Origin: Phalacrocorax aristotelis
Taxonomy: Eukaryota > Chordata > Aves > Suliformes > Phalacrocoracidae
Length of the DNA stretch: 64,000 bases
Direction: 5' to 3'
Assembly: GCF_949628215.1 (NCBI RefSeq)
Contig: NC_134311.1
Span: 24,056,582 to 24,120,581 of the forward strand
This document shows, piece by piece, positions 36,301 to 51,300 of the stretch (the stretch's first letter is position 1; each line of letters starts with the position of its first letter). The position numbers and the translations under genes were made by a program. The notes under the pieces were generated by a model. The model was not told the DNA's origin, ran no database searches, and saw only the letters and a program-made list of their open reading frames with translations.

Positions 36301-39300
36301 CAAAACCCAAAAGCTCAGTCATGAACTACGTTATCTTAAAGATATACTTTATGTTAAAAATAATCCTGTGTACCTGTTGTGAGTCGTACAGAGTCAGTAG
36401 TGTGAACAGTCTCAAACAATTTGCTCTTTTCTGTTATAATTTAAAAGCTTTTGCTGCAGAAAAATTGTCCAGTTCATAGACAGACACTCAGCATATATTA
36501 TTGATAAAAAGTACTATTGGGTCCTCTTAACATAAAATCTATTAAAAGAATGTACAACTATACAGAACAATGGGCAGATGAAAAGCTGCTAACATCAAAC
36601 AAAATTTCAATTGTAGGCACATACCTAGACCACTCTGCTTTTGTTCCAGAATAGTTCTCGGGGTTCGTAAGTTACTATTGCTTTCTGATAGGACCTGGAT
36701 ATAAAAAACAGAAAAATAAGGGAAGGTAGAACAGCAGCATGAAACGTCCATTTAACTTGATACAGCAGCCTGTTTCAGACAGACAAGTGTTAATAAGCTG
36801 TATGATAAGTGTTAGTAAAAATATGTAAAGGAAACATGAAAGATCATGCAATATCCCCTTCTGAAGGGAGTCCATTTCACAAATGAGTTCCTTGCAATGA
36901 AGTGGTGCAAAGCAAGCATTCAGAATGAGAAAGGACACAGACCAAGACAAATATGAGAACAGACATTTGAGACATTTTATTTCATTTTACCAAATGAACT
37001 CTCCTAAACTGCGCCTGTATTGAAAAAAGGAGGGGAGGGAAGGAAAGACAGACAAGCTATTGAGGGCACCATACAATCACTGATCCATGCACGGGCTCAA
37101 TCAGTGTAATCTTCAGATGCTCACAGCCTTTACTGATATAAACTTTTCCTATGTAAATAGTTTTAGAGTTTTCCACAATAAAGAGAAATTATGAAAATTT
37201 TCAAAGAAAAAGGATACAGTTAACAGAACACCATCCATTGTGATACATGTCAACAATATCTTGAAATACTAAACAATCATTAGATCTTCACTGGTACTTC
37301 AAAGAAACATTCTGTGGTTCCTGCCCCACCCGCTCCCCCCCTCCCCCCCCCACTCCCCCCCTCCCCCCCCCCAATATGTAGAAAAATCTTCAAAATATTG
37401 TACAAGTCAATGGATGATGTACTGTGTTGGGAGTTTCAGACACCTCCAGATACAGAAGGCAAAAATTATTAGTGCTAGGATTTGTTCCCTGCTATAGTTA
37501 ATACCAGGCCACTGAAAATATGATATATGCAAAAAAAGTTTTGAATAGCAATATGAAGTACCAAATAAATTATTTTAAAATGTATTGGTTGCAATTATTT
37601 TTAAAAAGTTTTTCAATTTACCTACCACCAAATTAAGCAATGCTGTTTTTAAAGTCTTAAAGGACAACTAAGCCAAACACAAATCTGTTTCATTAGGCAG
37701 TCGACTAAGTCTTTTTTACTGTGGTAACATTTACAATTCCTATAAAGAAACCAAATTTTTAGGAAAATGTGTAACACATTCAGTGGAAAAACATGCACTT
37801 CCTCTTTTTCCCCCAAACATTCTCGGGAAGTAATTTCAAGAAGTGGAAGAATTTGCTTGAAACATAATCCATAAGAAGGGATTAGATGTCCTTGAAGACA
37901 GTTGGTTGTTGCTTGGAATGCATAATAATGTTTAATGAAGTAAAGTTTAAAAACCTGTTGCCATGAGCCAAAAATACTGGATGTGAAAGCCAATGATTTA
38001 GGGGAGACAGGGGAAGAAGTGATTTGTTCCCCTGATCTGCGTCTTCGACGCCCAGTACCCACACCACTGGTGTAATGCAGCCAGGTACCAATACACTCTG
38101 GGCTAGACACACTCAGGGGGCTCTCTTCCTGGAAGTGAGAAAGGGGGCAAAAAACAGCAAAGCATGCAAAGTTAGATTCAACAGAGCCAAATGAACAGAA
38201 AAGAAAAAAACCCAATCTGCTTGCACCCTTTTATTTACTGCTTTTAAAACTATTAAACAGCAAATAGGGAAGATGAATATTACAATATTAGGAAGCTATC
38301 AGTTCCACTTATATCTTTTAACCCAACTATATCTTTTAATACAACACCTCAAATTTCTTGTAGACTAATTATTGGATATAAGAGAAAAGTAACTGCTATC
38401 TATAATTGATTCACAATTTTAAGAATTCCTCATATTCTGGAAACAGAACATCTGTTATCCTTGACATACTGTTTAATAGTTTTCCCCCTCTAAGTACATT
38501 CAACTTTCCTATTTATTACTTAATAGTTTTAATTTCTGGTCTATAACCTGATCTAAAAAAATTCTCATTTTTAGAATCTCCTTTTGAGACTTTGCAGCTG
38601 ACTCACTGGTAGTAGCACCAACTTGACTGGTAGTAGTTTTCCAAACTTAAGAAGGCCCTAAAAAATTATCTGATGCTGGACACCTATTAAGACTTCAAGG
38701 GAGGACAGTGTCAGGCTAAGAGTCCCCCATGACCTATATGTAACATTACGTGTCGTTAGCAATCAACATTTTTAGCAACACAGAATTTGATTTCCAATGC
38801 TGATGAGCCTTATGTTGTTTTACTGTAAGAACTCTGCATTTTTTTTTATTTTCATGACTCAATCACAGTTGCAATCCTTCTGTAAATATTACTGACTATA
38901 CCCCAGATTAAAACTACCACATAATCTCACACCTGACAGTGTCCTTTCAAATTAATGGACGTAGGTGAAGAGAGAATAGCCCTATGAGGGTGTGGGGGAG
39001 GAAAGGTTCAAGGCAGTTGCAGTTTAAGTTGCAATGACATTTTTTAAACACTTGAAAATACCATTTCGTTTAAATATTCCAAATACTGGTTTTGCAGATT
39101 TCAGTAGGCCAGATGAAACTTCCAATTTTACCTTTTCAAAAAAAGTGTATGTTTTCTTTAAATCAGCTATTTTCTTCCAGCAAATAAACACGCACTGAAT
39201 GCTGAAACACATTCCATCTGAACATATATTATGTGCACAGTCACAATTTAGCAATCTATGTTATTGATACCTTTTGAAAGTAACTTCTACATAATTTGTG

Positions 39301-42300
39301 AAATGAAAATGGTTAAAAGTTTGAAGTAATAGGCTATTAAGTTGTGTGTATGTGAACTCATAACTAGGAGGGGAGTTTGCATGATCATAGTGAAAACAGC
39401 TTTTAAAAAAACAAATGCTCACAACATCAATATTTTGAATATGATAAAACCTGGAAATAGAAAAATGCAAGACATTCACATTTATTATCTCTGTTAATTT
39501 ATGGAAGTCATGTGAAGTTATACAGATATCCTTATAGAAGGGAACCATGCATCTTTTTCTCTCCACACCACCAATAACCAAATTACTTGCAAATCTGTAA
39601 TACTTTCATTGCATACAAACAGCCCATTCCCAACACAAACATGAAAGGAAAAAAGCTTTTGGTGTGAATCTTCATATCTGATGGTTTTAAGCAACTGAAA
39701 ATGAGGCAATAAGAAGCTGTTAGTTTGCTTCTAGCATTAATATCACAGAAGTGCCACGATGCACCATCTGAAGCTTTGCCATTCAAATGTATAAATGGTA
39801 TCAGTGATACTGCCGTGCATTCCCCACCTCTGTGATATTAAAGCCATATCTGTGAAATGCACCTAGATGTCATGGCCTTCAAGAGAGGAGACTAGACTGT
39901 TCAAGATTTTACCTAAAGAATTACTGAAACACAAACCCCACCCACTTAAAAAAAAAGCTTCCAGTTTATTCTCTTACCTTCAAATGCTTGACAAGTGGAG
40001 TCACTTTCACCCCATGTGAAAGCAAATACAGCAGAAGACATGTGTCTCACCTCCTGTACCTCCCCTACCGCCCCCAATCCCTCCGTTCCCTCTGAGAATG
40101 ATCACCCTGAAGGTTTGCTTAATTCCCAATAGCTGCTGTCTCGTAAGGATGAATACAAAGCAAGGTATGTTAGTTTGAAGATGTACGTTTAGACTGAAAA
40201 AGTCTTCATTTTCAAATACGGCTTTTCGAAAATGGCTTAAAAAGAAAAAAGGAAATAAGTCTTATCAGAAAATAGTGATTTATTTAAAATAAAAGTTCCT
40301 TCAGACAAATTACTGCCATGGAGGATCTCCATAGAATAAGAGCAACCCTTTTGTGAGACATAAGATCATACTGGTTGTGTGTAATCAAAAGCAGAATTAC
40401 ATTTGGTTTTGTTTTGTTAAAAGTAAGCAAAAGTTAATTCCTATGGAAGACATTATCTGGAACATAAACACTTACTTCAACAGAACCGATCTTCCTCGAT
40501 CTTGGAAGGGGTGACTTTCTGTGTATGTGAATTGGGTCTGATACCATTGGCTTGAACATCACTACCGACCGATCTGTTTCATCTCTTTTAGAAACATGTG
40601 CCTCCTCATCACTATCATTTCTATGAGATGTTTTCTTCGAGCCTTCATTCTACAAACAATACATAATAAATTTTCAGTTTAGCTGCACACCTTGCAACAT
40701 GTAGACAGAGGTGGCTGTTAAATATATCTTCTGTGTAAACATCATGCAAGCTGATTTTAAAAATACAAGATGTAAATCACATATTGAACAAATTGCTCTG
40801 GACTGCAATAATCTATGAATATTTACTCCTAATTGGACACTGCATATGACAGTGTGGTCCTAATTAACCACACTGTTCAGCCAACGTATCTTACTCCAAT
40901 CTTCTGTTGACACAGTAATAAAATCCTGGCCCCACAAGTCAACAGAATTCCAGCCTAGCTTTGCTTTCAATCATTTCTCAAAAAGCAGGTGGTAACTCCA
41001 CAGACCTGCCCATATATCTTTGAAAATATCAATCCTTCCTCAACAATCTGTATTCACAAATATGCCGAACTACCTTACTTTCTTAAATATTTCTTTCAGT
41101 TCCCAGAATATCATTGACATAACACTGATGTTGATATCACTTTTCTTACGATGGTTATTTCGTATTTCTAGCCAAAAGTCTGGCAAAGCGATAAGAGTCC
41201 AAATTACCTGTGTCCATCACCTCAGCGTCCATTCCAAACAGTACTGCCTATATTTTATTAGGTATTTTTCTACCAAAATAAAAATCACATTTGTATTTTT
41301 TACCTAGCAATTTCCCAGGGCTTATTTTAGGTATGTCCGTATCCAGAAAAAAACTTTTTTCTTTAAAGAAAGGCATAACTATTACCTCTCTGGAGGCAGG
41401 TCTGTATCCGTATCCAGCCGGTAAATTTTTGTCTTCCTCGCAGCCTTTGGCTCCTGGACTAAAGTGCAGCTCTACATGAAAACGTTCTTCTGAAGAAAGT
41501 TCCTGAGGAAAAATAGTTAAACAGGTTTACACTTCAATACATAACTTAGCACTACTCATTTCTGAAGATATTTATCCATTTTAAATACCTTGTTTGGATC
41601 CTCATAAAGCATGATAACAATCTGTGTCATGTAATTGAGTTCACTGACAACATTTAAATAATCCATAGCTCGTTTCCACTGTTCATCTTTTGATTCCTTA
41701 TGAAGTAGGGGGGGAAAAAAAAAAAAATCAGCAAATAAACCCCAGCTATTTTCTTTAAACAGACTGATTATTTCCCTTTTTCCCCATTTAAATGGATTTT
41801 ACATTAACAGAAGTACGAAGCTTTTCCCAGCTAAGGAGAAAACCGAGACACAACTGGGGAAAAAAAGTTACTTAAAATTGCTTATCAAACGAATCAAAAG
41901 TAGAGATCAGAACTTTTCCTATTTTGTTTCAGTGTAACTTTCATGTTCTTTTGCCAGTGATGATATATGTCTTGTAGACAGAGGCATCCTTTTAAACTCT
42001 CCCAATAGGAATTGTTAATTTTGCAATAAACTTATTTCAACTAGTATATTAGGGAAAATGTTTCTACATATCGCTCTACCAGTCAAACAGACAGAGTAAA
42101 TGAAGACCTCTAGTATACAGAGAAAAAATAACCATCAAATCCCAAACTACTTAAAATGAATATGCATTTTTTTCCGTTCTCTAGAAAAAACACATTTAGT
42201 AATCCACCTTAAAGGAAACTTTAAAAATTATCAGCATAAAACTAGGAGAGTATCTGTTGTAGTATATGTCACAGAGGTCCAGAATTAAAAATGCATTTGC

Positions 42301-45300
42301 CATCAGTGAGCTTAGTCATCCATTACCAGAAGCACGTATGTCAATACCATACCAAAAAGTTACTACCATTTCAAAAAGTTAATATATTAATGGAGTTCTA
42401 TCTTAGAAGCAGCTGTTCAGGCTCTATGGTGCTGCACCTGTCCTCTCCAAGAGCTCAGTTAGGTCATTTCCGAATCTGGAGACCTTGTCTTTTTCAGTCC
42501 TTCATTTCAAAGCCAATCAGATGGAGAATCATGTACCACCTTCACGGTATTCTACGACAGTATCGGAAAGTAAAGCAGTCCACTGAACAGGAGAAACTTT
42601 GCAGTATGTGAGCATTCTTGAAGTCAGGTAGGGAGGTCTTGACAATATGCCAATGGTAAAAAATAATAAGCCAGTCCAAAAGTGAACTCAAGACAACCCT
42701 GAATGACAACTTGAAGTAAAAGGAGTTGGAAGACCTATAGCTGACAACATAAGACAAAAAAAATGGATTATCTGCCCTTTTCAAACCTCTCTGAGACTGT
42801 AACATATACAACCAAACACACCAATGGAACTCAGTATTACTTTAGAGGGCATGCCGATTTCCACCAATGTGCACATCAGCAATTTGAAATACGTCTCTGC
42901 ATATATAATAGAAAATCAAATGTTTGAAAAAAAGTGTGATAAATTTAACTTGAGAAAATTAAGCTTTCAGTTGACACAATTTTAGTAAGAATGAGTCTTT
43001 TTGATTCATCTCAAAATATCAGAGCTTTAACAGAAAAAGTGTTCAACTTACATCACATAAGGCACCATAACGAAGGGTGGATAACAGGGAGTGGACATGA
43101 CTCTCACTGGTGAAATACAGCCGTGTACGAACATGGCGTTCAGGAGACATAACGCCTCTGGAGTAACTTGAAAGAAAAAAACCTCTTATTAGACCATAAA
43201 GAGATGTGTCCCTATTTTAGAAATAGCTGTCAACAAACAAACAAATAAATAACACTTTTAAAATTATTATGAGCTAGTAAGACATTTCAAATATGAAAGC
43301 TGTCGAATATCTTTATTAAGTCTTACAGAAATTAATGTAACCATGTAAAAAAGTAAAAGACTTACAGAGGGTGAAGCTTATTTACAGTATCATCATCTTG
43401 GGTTCTCTGAAGGTCAGAACGGATTTTTCTAACTAGAGGAGTGCAGTAACCTTTGGCAATCTCTAGTTTCTCAGCCTTAGAAATACCATATTCCTGTGTA
43501 AGAAGAAACTGACTTTAAAAATTCAGTTAAAGATTAAAATGCCTTCTAATTCAAACCTTATATATTAAAGCTTGTTAGTCATCTACTAGTTTCCTCTGGC
43601 TGCAAAATGTTTTAAAATTTTTATTACATTTGATTACTGACACCCCTTCAAGTAACAACAGGTTTGCCTTTTTACTGCTGGATTTGACATGAAAAAAGTT
43701 TTTCATTCACTGCTTAAACCACAAAAGTGGTTTCATCTTCTGGTATGATGAAGCTCTTTTTCTTAAGCAAAACATCTAGGGAATTATTCTGCCTCCCCAC
43801 TCCCCGCGGCAACTATCCTCTCCCCATTCCCGTTCCCCCCTGCCATGATTTAGACATCTATTATCCATTTAATCTCATCTGATTTCAAGTAACTTTTTTT
43901 TCTTTAAACAGTGTATAAAGAGATATAGGCACATTACCTATTTAATATGTCTATCTTAGTTTGGGAAAACCTCCCCATAGAAGATCTCCTATTCACCTCA
44001 AGTAATAGTGAAAATGGTAGTTAAATACAACAATAATACAATATAATATAATAATATAATATAATAATACAATAATAATAATAATAATATATAATATATA
44101 ATAATACAAATAATATATCTGTTACAGTATCTACAATATTTTAAAATCTCCTCTTCCAGAAGCTTCATGCTCTGCGCTACACGTGATACGAGCGTGCTTT
44201 CATCATTATGATGGGTCTTCTGGCTACCCTAGAAAGCTACATAAGCACTTTTCCATTGCATTATGTAGGCTTACCAAGCTTCTTTGTTCTTCTTCCCTCA
44301 GTATGACTCCTCATTTTTACCTGCTCTTCTCTAACACTCTAAAATCTGAGCTTAACAGGCCCACATAACACAACACATACCTAGCATCATTGCTCTTTTT
44401 GTCCTCCTTACTGACAGGGACTTTGAGAGATGGGGAGAGGAAGAAGTTCCCTCACTTGCTGCATATAATATTATAACACCTCTCCTACAGCAGTGCTCTG
44501 TAACTGCAGGGACGCTTGGGGAAAGCTTTAGTCTGTTCTGTCCTGTTAGCACAAAACCATTTCATGTACTGCAACATTTTACAGCTAACCTGAGTTTAAC
44601 AGCCTGTAGTACATGGAAGTTTAACTTATCTGCTTCTGGCCTGAAATTCTATGGTGGTGATAGCATTTTGAAGCAGCAGAAAGGTCTTCTAAGTTTAAAT
44701 TGCTTAAAACAAGTGAAATTAGACAGATTAGGATTAACCGTGTCATTTGCAAAGAGCCTGAAAGTCAAATTTCTAAAAGCAGGAAGAATGAAATTAAATG
44801 CAATTTCAGAAAATGCAGTTGTTCGCAGGGACTCCACATAAGAAGAATGGCTGAGATGAACCACTTTATTTTAATACATTGCAGTAAAGGAAGCAGACAC
44901 TTTCACAGATTAAACTGTTAGAAAAATGCACTTTGAACACAGTTTGATGAATTATAAATAAAATTTTTCTTAAAAAAATAATCAGATTGCTACCGGAAAA
45001 TAAGAGTTAACATTAAAGGCTTCAATTACTGCAACATACAGGAACCTTCAACAGAAAATACACAGCTGATGTTTTCCCAAAATTTGTAAAAGCACTTATT
45101 CTACAATTTATTCTATTTAGTAACTGAAAACGCTTACCTGAGGGATCACAATGTCAGCTAATGCCTTTGAAAGCCTGTATAATTCCATCGTGTTTTCTAA
45201 TTTTAAGGAGCCATTGTGCTGCACGTCATATTTTATACAGTCATAAATATCAGGAATTTTGCTAATATCATATCTTCCATTTTTTGTTTTGAAGTCTTTT

Positions 45301-48300
45301 TCCAGCTTGGCCCACCTGCGCAGCATCAGTTCTAGTGTTTCACTGTGGTACAGCTGAATATCTGGATAGACACATATCCCATATAAGCAATCAAGACCAC
45401 CCAAGTAACAGAAGTGAAATTTTAATTACACAGTAGTAACAGTTGAATATAGAGGGATAAAAGGGATCAAATAAGTTAACTGCATTACATCTAAGGAGAG
45501 GTAACAGGTGTGCATATAGTTAATTTTACTGCTGAAAGCATCACAGCTACATAGACCCATCAAAACAGTAGAAAGCTTTGCTACAGAAATGCGCCACTGG
45601 CCCTTTAAGCGAAGCTACAGCAGCAAGAATAGTGTCCTAGAGCATAGATCATATATTGAAAAAGCAGAAAAAAAAGCTGTAAGAAAATTCTAGGAGGGAG
45701 GAAGAAGAGCAGGATACCACCTCTGTTTTGAGAACAGACCCCACATCCCATTTGTCTCTCTTGCATGTGTCAACAGCAAGAAGCAAGAGACTAGTAGAAA
45801 GGATGGATTATCCTCATTCCCAGGACAGATTAGACCAAACCCACTGATATTCTGTACAGGTGACACTTGTACCACTCAACCTCAGAATAGAAGCTGTTTG
45901 CATACCATACACTGCAGAGACACTGACAGCAAATATTCCAGTATTTAGCTAGTACCAAAAAAGCACTGTGGTCACTTTCAGCTCTGGTTTTCCTGTGTCA
46001 TTGGTTCACCACCATTAATATTAAGCATCATTCTATGCAATAGTACTACGCATCATACAGCAAGCAACAGATCTTCAGCAAATATACTTAAATATAAAAA
46101 GGTACCCATGTAACTTAGCTTTAGTACCATCTGCTTTTCCTATTAATTATTTGAAATGCAGCAGTTGAGAAAAGTAAGACAAGAATTTCTGCACACATTT
46201 GAAGAGTAGCCTGTTCTGAACACCACAAAGAGCCCTTACCTGCAAACACGTTTCTCTTGCTTTTACTCTAAAATTACGAATATGGAATCAGACTGAAAAT
46301 CCCTAACCACTGTTGATTAAAGTTCTGCTAAAAGTGAGTTTCATGAAGAAAAGTTATGTTACAATTCTTTCTCAAATGTAAACAAGAGAAACTAAATACA
46401 GCTACAAAAACGTTTAAGTACCTGCAGACTTTGGATCTTCCATTCTTTGCCTGATCTGAGAAGTCAAGCTCTGGATCAAGGAATAGACCTTGTCACATGT
46501 CTTTACAGGATTTTTAATAACCTGCATTGATTTTATCAGTGAGATGCTTCCAGATGGAGTAAGCTGCAATTTGACATAAACACAAAATTATCTAAACAAA
46601 CTGACCAGATTTGAAAGAACTCGGGAGATAAGATGGAACATATGAAAGATTCCAGGTGCTGGAGAAAAAGCATTCAAGCAGGTTCCTATTAATTTTTGAA
46701 ACCATTTCTCAATTTTCTACTCCCTTTGAGGCATTAAGAAAATATAATGAAAGGTAATAAGATATATTAGAGATTCAAAGGTGACAAGGGCAACTGATTC
46801 TATACCGTAAACATGAGCAGTTTCAGGAGTTCCTAAAACTTTTTTTTTCCCATGACAGGAAAACGGGAAGACCTTTAAAACTTTGGATGTACTTAGCAAC
46901 TTTCCATAACTTCCTTTCAAGTAACTATGGTATTCAAAAGCTTACAAAAAATTCTTTAAGAAATGTTAGTGTTAGGCTATGTGCCTCACAAAATGTTTCT
47001 TGTTATATAAAGTACCGCCCTTAGTGTAAGTGAAAGGAAGAACCAGATTTGCAATAGGAACTGATACCTTAAAAGAAGTTCATCTCTTTCTGGTTTAGGT
47101 TTGTTTCTATAGGACTGCAGCACACAAACAAAATGAAACCCTTTAAACACACATGTATCAAGAACATACAAGATGACCTTCACAGCTCACTTAATTATAG
47201 AAATAGTAGAAGCTACTGAAAGACTGAAAGAATAGTCAATATCCATGCATGTGAGGCTTAGCCTCATTTTTTCAGAAGTCTGCGTAATCCAGAGTAGGCA
47301 AAGAGTAATATTAAACAATAATTTATATACATAACTCAAACACATATTTTGAGTTCTCCCAGTTTCTTCAAATGCACAGGATAATTTGGATATGGAAAAA
47401 TTCTGCCCTCTACCTAATAGTAACTGATTCCTACCTCCCTATTTTGACCAACTAAATCAATAGGAAGGGTGCTCTGCCACAGGAAAAAATCCATATTGTC
47501 TTCCCAAATCGGAAGTTTTTTTTTAAAAAGAAACAAAAACAAAAACAAGAAAAAAAGTTTTTATCACTTTGTAATCCCAAAGGTTAGTTTCTTTCAGTAC
47601 CTGCCTTAGAATAGTGTGCCCTACTAGTTCCAGTCACTTTCCAAATCCCATTATATCTATATAGCAAAAAGAAGGGGGAATATAAATAAACCTTTGAGAC
47701 CTTGTACCCTCTCACTTTTTCCAAGTACTGCTGAATCCAATGCTGGTAGTTGTTTGGATGATACTTTTAATCTGTATGTTTAAACAAATCCACATAGAGG
47801 TTACATGCAGGGGAGTAAAATTATTTTCCAATAATTTGCTCTCAGTACCTTTTAGGAAATAGCAGATTAAGCTTAAACCTCATTTGAGGACTTGTACTTA
47901 GTTGTTAGACAGAGTAAGGACAATTGAAAGAGAAAGACGTTTCTTAACAATAACATACATTACTTACATTTAAAACCAGACCAAATTTGTGTGTTCTGTA
48001 CTAAGTCAGCATAAACTATATTAATATGCACTAATTTAGCATGTTAATGAGACATTTGCTTTCACTCATTAGAAAGTATTCTACTGTTTTTCAGCATCTC
48101 AGTATTCTTAGAGTTAAAAAAGGTCTTCTAGCAGTTAAAATATTGAACCAACAGCAGCAGGCAGGCAATACATTTTGCAATACTACACACTCAAAATAAA
48201 GATTACAGAAAGTGTAAAAAATAGTTTCATTTCTTGAATATCTGTAATATTTTTAATGGAGCAGTAAAAAGGATTTATGAATGATGATCCTATCCACTCC

Positions 48301-51300
48301 TATTTCAAAGTTTGTAGCTATTCTGATTACTCAAATTGCAGGACAGCTCAAAATATCTAATATTGCAATTGGTACAGCTTCCTCTGTAGTCCAAACTATT
48401 TGCAAGCACACAAATAATTTCTCAATATAGATCCATAAAATCACTGCTCATTACTTTTACATAAAAATTTGCATGGCTATATATTTCATTTCATAGGAAA
48501 CTAATCATATGCTAACCTTATCGTAGTCGTCAGCAGTAAAATCTCTGTCTCTCTGGAGAATTTCATGGAGTCTTGCTTTAACGCGATGCTGACAGCTGCT
48601 TAAAGAATCACTGTCGCTGTCCAACAGACCATTCATATTAGCACTTTTTACCATCTGGACAAGAATAGGAGTCAGCTCACCCTCTAAGGCCAGTAGTCCC
48701 TGAAGCAAATAATACAGTTAATCGGACAAACAGATATAGATGAGAAAGAGTATCTTAAAAAACCCACGCAAAACACTAATTTAAATTCAAGATCGTATCA
48801 CTTGCCTAAGGGCTAGATAAACAGGGACTTGGCAGACAATGCAGATGTTTGCATAGAAATGGCCCCCAAAACACAAGCTGAGAGCGCTAGGGTTGATTAG
48901 CCTGGAGAAGGCTGCGGGGATACCCTACAGCAGCCTTCCAGTACTTAAAGGGGGCCTACAGGAAAGATGAGGAGGGACTCTCTATCAGGGAGTGTAGTGA
49001 CAGAACAAGGGGTAATGATTTTAAACTTAAAAGGAGGTAGATTTAGATTAGGTGTTAGGAAGAAATCCTGTAGTATGTGGATGGTGAGGCACTGGAACAG
49101 GTTGCCCAGAGAAGTTGTGGGTGCTCCCTCCCCAGAAGTGTTCAAGGCCAGGTTGGATGGAGCTTTAAACAACCTGGTATAGTGGCAGGTGGCCCTGCCC
49201 ATGGGACAGGTGTTGGACTAGATGATCTTTAAGGTCCCTTCCAACCCAAACCATTCTATGGTTCTATGATTTTGGAGGATATTACTGGAAAGGACTAAGG
49301 TATATTAAAACCTGTCCGCATCTGCTCAAAGAACTTCAAATGCTTGACACATTAATTGGATACTTTTTCACACTGAACCAAATACTCTTTAAAAATCCAT
49401 TTCTTTCAAAACACAGCCTCATTACACACTGTGGACTCTAATAAACCCTGAATCTCCCCCAGTCTTCAAAACAAAAACCAAACTTAAGAACATCAGAATT
49501 TTTAAAATTGAAAATGCAATTTCATGTTGTACCTTTGCAAAAGCTGCTGCAGTCATCTGAACTCGTCCCTCATCAGAAGCGTAGATTTTCAGATCATGTC
49601 GGTAAGTGCTATGTAATCTAAGTAAACCACATCCAGGAAATCCAGCATAATCTCCTACCAAATAAACATTTTGCTCAAACCCTCATTTTGCACTTGATTA
49701 GCTTCCAAAGGGATTTGTGCTATTCAACACATTTAAAAAAAAAATACTTTGTTTTTTTTTTTACCTTGTCCACCTGGATACATACACCTGAAAGCCCTTC
49801 CAAGCTCCTCTGCTTGAACCCTGCCCGCAGGGGTCAACTCTCCTCCCCATTTTAGAACCAGAAGCAGGGATGGCTCATTTCTTCTGTTATCTAATTGCAC
49901 ACAGAGAAAGGAGTTTAGTAGTGAAGTATATTATGCATTTTTTTTGCATATGAACAAAAATATTTGGCCTATGCAGGGCTTCAATAAAGGATCTCTTCAA
50001 AATTCTGCATTTCACTAGCATTCTACCGTTAAGAAAATATTGAACTGGAGAACTAAATGAGCACTTAAACAGAGAAACCTGAAGTAGTTAAATTACAGAT
50101 AAAACATTAAGTGAAAAATATTTAGCATGAAATCTGAAGCAAAAAGTAAATTGAGACAGAAAAATTGAAACAAATTAGATGCTAAATACCCTACAGTTAT
50201 TTCAGTCAACAACCATGGGTCAGAAAAGTTGTAAAGGTTTTAAAGACAGCAGTAAATGTTGAGTGGGATTTTCCCATCCTGACCCCAAAACACTGTTTTT
50301 GGTGAATCACTGATGCTTCTTTTCACGCTACTTTTCTGTTATAAAAAAGCAGTGTTACAATACAAATTTACTACATAGTTTCAGGTGTATGATTCAGCAG
50401 ATTAAGAGACTCGGAATATCTGCCAACAATACGACATTCATTCAAAGCAACATATTCCTTCTCAACATCAAAACGTTACACCACTAGTCCATGACTACTT
50501 AAACACACATGATACTAAGTGACTAGGTGCAAAAGTAATAAAATATAACACAGTACCTTCCTCTTCACTGGATGTCTTTGGGCAACCATGAGGAAGATAT
50601 GTTAACTGAACTTTGCGATTTATGCCTGAAAAATGCCCATACCTGCAGTACAAATAGGGGAAGGTGAGAGGAGAAGAGGGAGAGAAACATTTTAAATATT
50701 TTTCTCCAAACCTGCTATGCTCCTGTAACAGGATATAATAAACTTATGCTGGTCATTGATATGCACATTTGACCACCATTTATCGAAGCAGTGCTTAAAC
50801 CAAACCTAACTCAACAAGTACAGAATGGCTACAGAAGTATCAACCATTCTATAATGAAACCTTTAAAAGTACTATCTACTACTTTTTTTCACAACACTGT
50901 ACATAAAACTGAAGGAAAAAAAAAAACCAAAGCACTTGCAGATTGCACGAGTAGTTCACCTATTCAGATCCACAACTACAGTGGCTATCAGTATCCAGAA
51001 TCTGATCCGGCAGTGTAGATGGCAACTAATTTGTTAGCCAATTAAGTTCTCAAGCAGAAGTCAGCATTTCAAACAATTTCAAAGAATAAATTTCAGTAAT
51101 AGCTGTCTTTGCCCTGATTTTTAAAAATTAAAAGTTACCTACTACCATTTAGAGTTCCGAGATCCCAGGTCTTTAACAAACCCTGAAGCTTTTTTTTTTC
51201 AATTATTAAATATTTCAGGCTTAATCTACAAAGCCTTATTTATTTGGAATCCTCCAAGTCTGCTCTAAGCAGACAGTGCACACAGTACTTGCTGGCTCCA

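Noticed and set aside
37649-38215. 188-codon minus-strand ORF as a complete gene
   Set aside because: Only 37,955-38,128 is coding (a PPIP5K2 exon with good splice sites); the rest is intron read-through.
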